NCBI GenBank assembly: GCA_030295235.1
Contig: AP026151.1
Location: forward strand, 496,001 to 560,000
Reading direction: 5' to 3'
Length of the DNA: 64,000 nucleotides
Source: Fistulifera solaris
Lineage: Eukaryota > Bacillariophyta > Bacillariophyceae > Naviculales > Stauroneidaceae
Made by a program: the position numbers and the translations under genes
The notes under the pieces: model-generated
What the model saw: only the letters and a program-made list of their open reading frames with translations
Told to the model about the DNA's origin: nothing
Database searches by the model: none
Part shown: positions 63,341 through 64,000 of the stretch, piece by piece
Position numbering within the stretch: the first letter of the stretch is position 1
Layout: each line of letters opens with the position of its first letter

Positions 63341-64000
63341 TCATTGTGTCTTGTTGCTGGGTCTCTGTAGATAACGAACGGACTGTGTCGCAAAGTCGAC
63401 CAGATACCCTTCCGCTTCTTGAGTGGAAGTCGAAAGCGCGATTTGGAACGAGTCGGAAGCAAAGCCAGCTGCTTGCGCAAGACCTACTACCGCACTCGGA
63501 AGATAAATAGCATGTCCCACAATCCACAATGTACAATCCTTCGACGACTTTGTCTCTTTCAGATGGTTGTTTATAGCCGTAGTGGTCTCACGGGCATACG
63601 CTCCCAAAAGTTGATGCATCAATTCACGCTCCTGTTGATTTTCGTTTTCCAAATAGTCCCGAAGTGGAGCATAACCAATTTTACGAAAGATTGCACTTCC
63701 ACCTGGTTGAATCGTTCCATCGTAAAGGGATTGAATTGGATGTAGGGAGGCTGCAGGACAAAAGAGTCGGGCCGTTTCCACCGTGCGCGGAGCGGGTGAT
63801 ACGAGCAAAAAGGGATGATGCGGTTCGAGTTCTTTTCCAAAGGATTGACCGGCTTCGATGGCCTGTTGACGACCAATTTCACTGAGCGGACGCTCCCAGT
63901 CATTAATGCAAGGTAACGTCTTGCCGTGTCGAAGAAAGCCGATGCGTCTCACACCCGCCGTGGCATCCTTGAAAGCTGGAATAGGGGCGACCCAATCCTG
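63341..64000 (-). CDS. Histidine phosphatase (SixA/phosphoglycerate-mutase-like), 5' partial
   Basis: Frame open to base 64000, so the N-terminus is outside. The RHG core is RRIGFLRHGKTLPCINDWER (catalytic His in LRHGKT), then PLSEIGRQQAIEAGQSF, LLVSPAPRTVETARLF and LWIVGHAIYLPSAVVGLAQA with the second catalytic His in VGHA. The SxAxRTxETA element is characteristic of SixA-like small phosphatases. The last ~25 residues are polar. Whether it dephosphorylates phosphohistidine or a metabolite cannot be told. The preceding in-window residues (DWVAPIPAFKDATAGV) may belong to a presequence. Converges with atpC, 55 bases apart. Confidence 0.88.
   Translation of the reverse strand, partial: QDWVAPIPAFKDATAGVRRIGFLRHGKTLPCINDWERPLSEIGRQQAIEAGQSFGKELEPHHPFLLVSPAPRTVETARLFCPAASLHPIQSLYDGTIQPGGSAIFRKIGYAPLRDYLENENQQERELMHQLLGAYARETTTAINNHLKETKSSKDCTLWIVGHAIYLPSAVVGLAQAAGFASDSFQIALSTSTQEAEGYLVDFATQSVRYLQRPSNKTQ

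Noticed and set aside
1-64000. tRNA, rRNA, CRISPR, bacterial operons
   Set aside because: Scanned by eye for TTCGAATC-type T-arms, rRNA cores and spaced direct repeats; nothing convincing.
1-64000. Programmed ribosomal frameshifting as the reason for many broken frames
   Set aside because: Breaks occur in both directions, at different bases and in unrelated genes, without a shared slippery heptamer; consensus error is simpler.

Overview
The window is nuclear DNA of a photosynthetic stramenopile, almost certainly a pennate diatom related to but not identical with Phaeodactylum tricornutum. The evidence is: many nuclear genes start with a signal peptide ending in an A-F or G-F type cleavage site (the bipartite plastid-targeting signal of red-lineage secondary plastids); spliceosomal introns are short (about 60-100 nt, GT-AG) and few per gene; genes are packed at roughly one per 1.6 kb on both strands; and plastid ATP synthase gamma (AtpC) is nuclear-encoded with such a presequence. 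No rRNA, tRNA, CRISPR array or bacterial operon was seen.

Layout. 1-8 kb: ankyrin protein (5' cut by the window edge), a mitochondrial truncated AMP-binding protein, the ribosome-biogenesis helicase HAS1/DDX18, a secreted or plastid unknown, and NSF. 8-18 kb: a SulP-STAS-cNMP transporter, a 76-residue membrane protein, an internally repeated 'WIGGDSDALLG' protein, a prenylated FN3 protein, UNC50, exosome RRP40 and a RING-H2 membrane protein. 18.4-19.4 kb: nested DNA-transposon remnants (a hAT-like MITE inside a TTAA/piggyBac-like MITE). 20-33 kb: RIO kinase with ubiquitin-interacting-like motifs, TerC, a membrane-anchored ubiquitin-fold (MUB-like) protein, a plastid thioredoxin, ArgJ, a coiled-coil protein and AMMECR1. 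32.7-40 kb: a UVR/SnoaL plastid protein followed by three consecutive low-complexity plastid proteins of unknown function. 40-47 kb: a coiled-coil KNL1-like candidate, small unknowns, an SGNH-type membrane protein and a helical unknown. 47-51 kb: gene-poor repeats, including a retroelement fragment, a tandem repeat and a TA-target MITE. 51-64 kb: HROB-like OB-fold protein, PAM18/TIM14, B-type cyclin, a START-like protein perhaps fused to a multi-pass membrane tail, plastid uroporphyrinogen-III methyltransferase, a 2Fe-2S protein, AtpC, and a histidine phosphatase cut by the window end.

About half of the genes, including essential single-copy ones (HAS1, AtpC, PAM18, ArgJ, SUMT), carry one or more single-base frame breaks. 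Most lie at mononucleotide runs and most look like a run one base too short. This is better explained by consensus error in the assembly than by gene decay. CDS spans below therefore run through the apparent breaks, and the breaks are noted in each entry.

Functional themes are plastid biogenesis and metabolism (AtpC, SUMT, ArgJ, thioredoxin, TerC, 2Fe-2S protein and several unknowns), membrane traffic (NSF, UNC50), RNA maturation (HAS1, RRP40, RIO), and cell cycle or chromosome maintenance (cyclin B, HROB-like, KNL1-like). Names rest on reading motifs by eye; no database search was possible.
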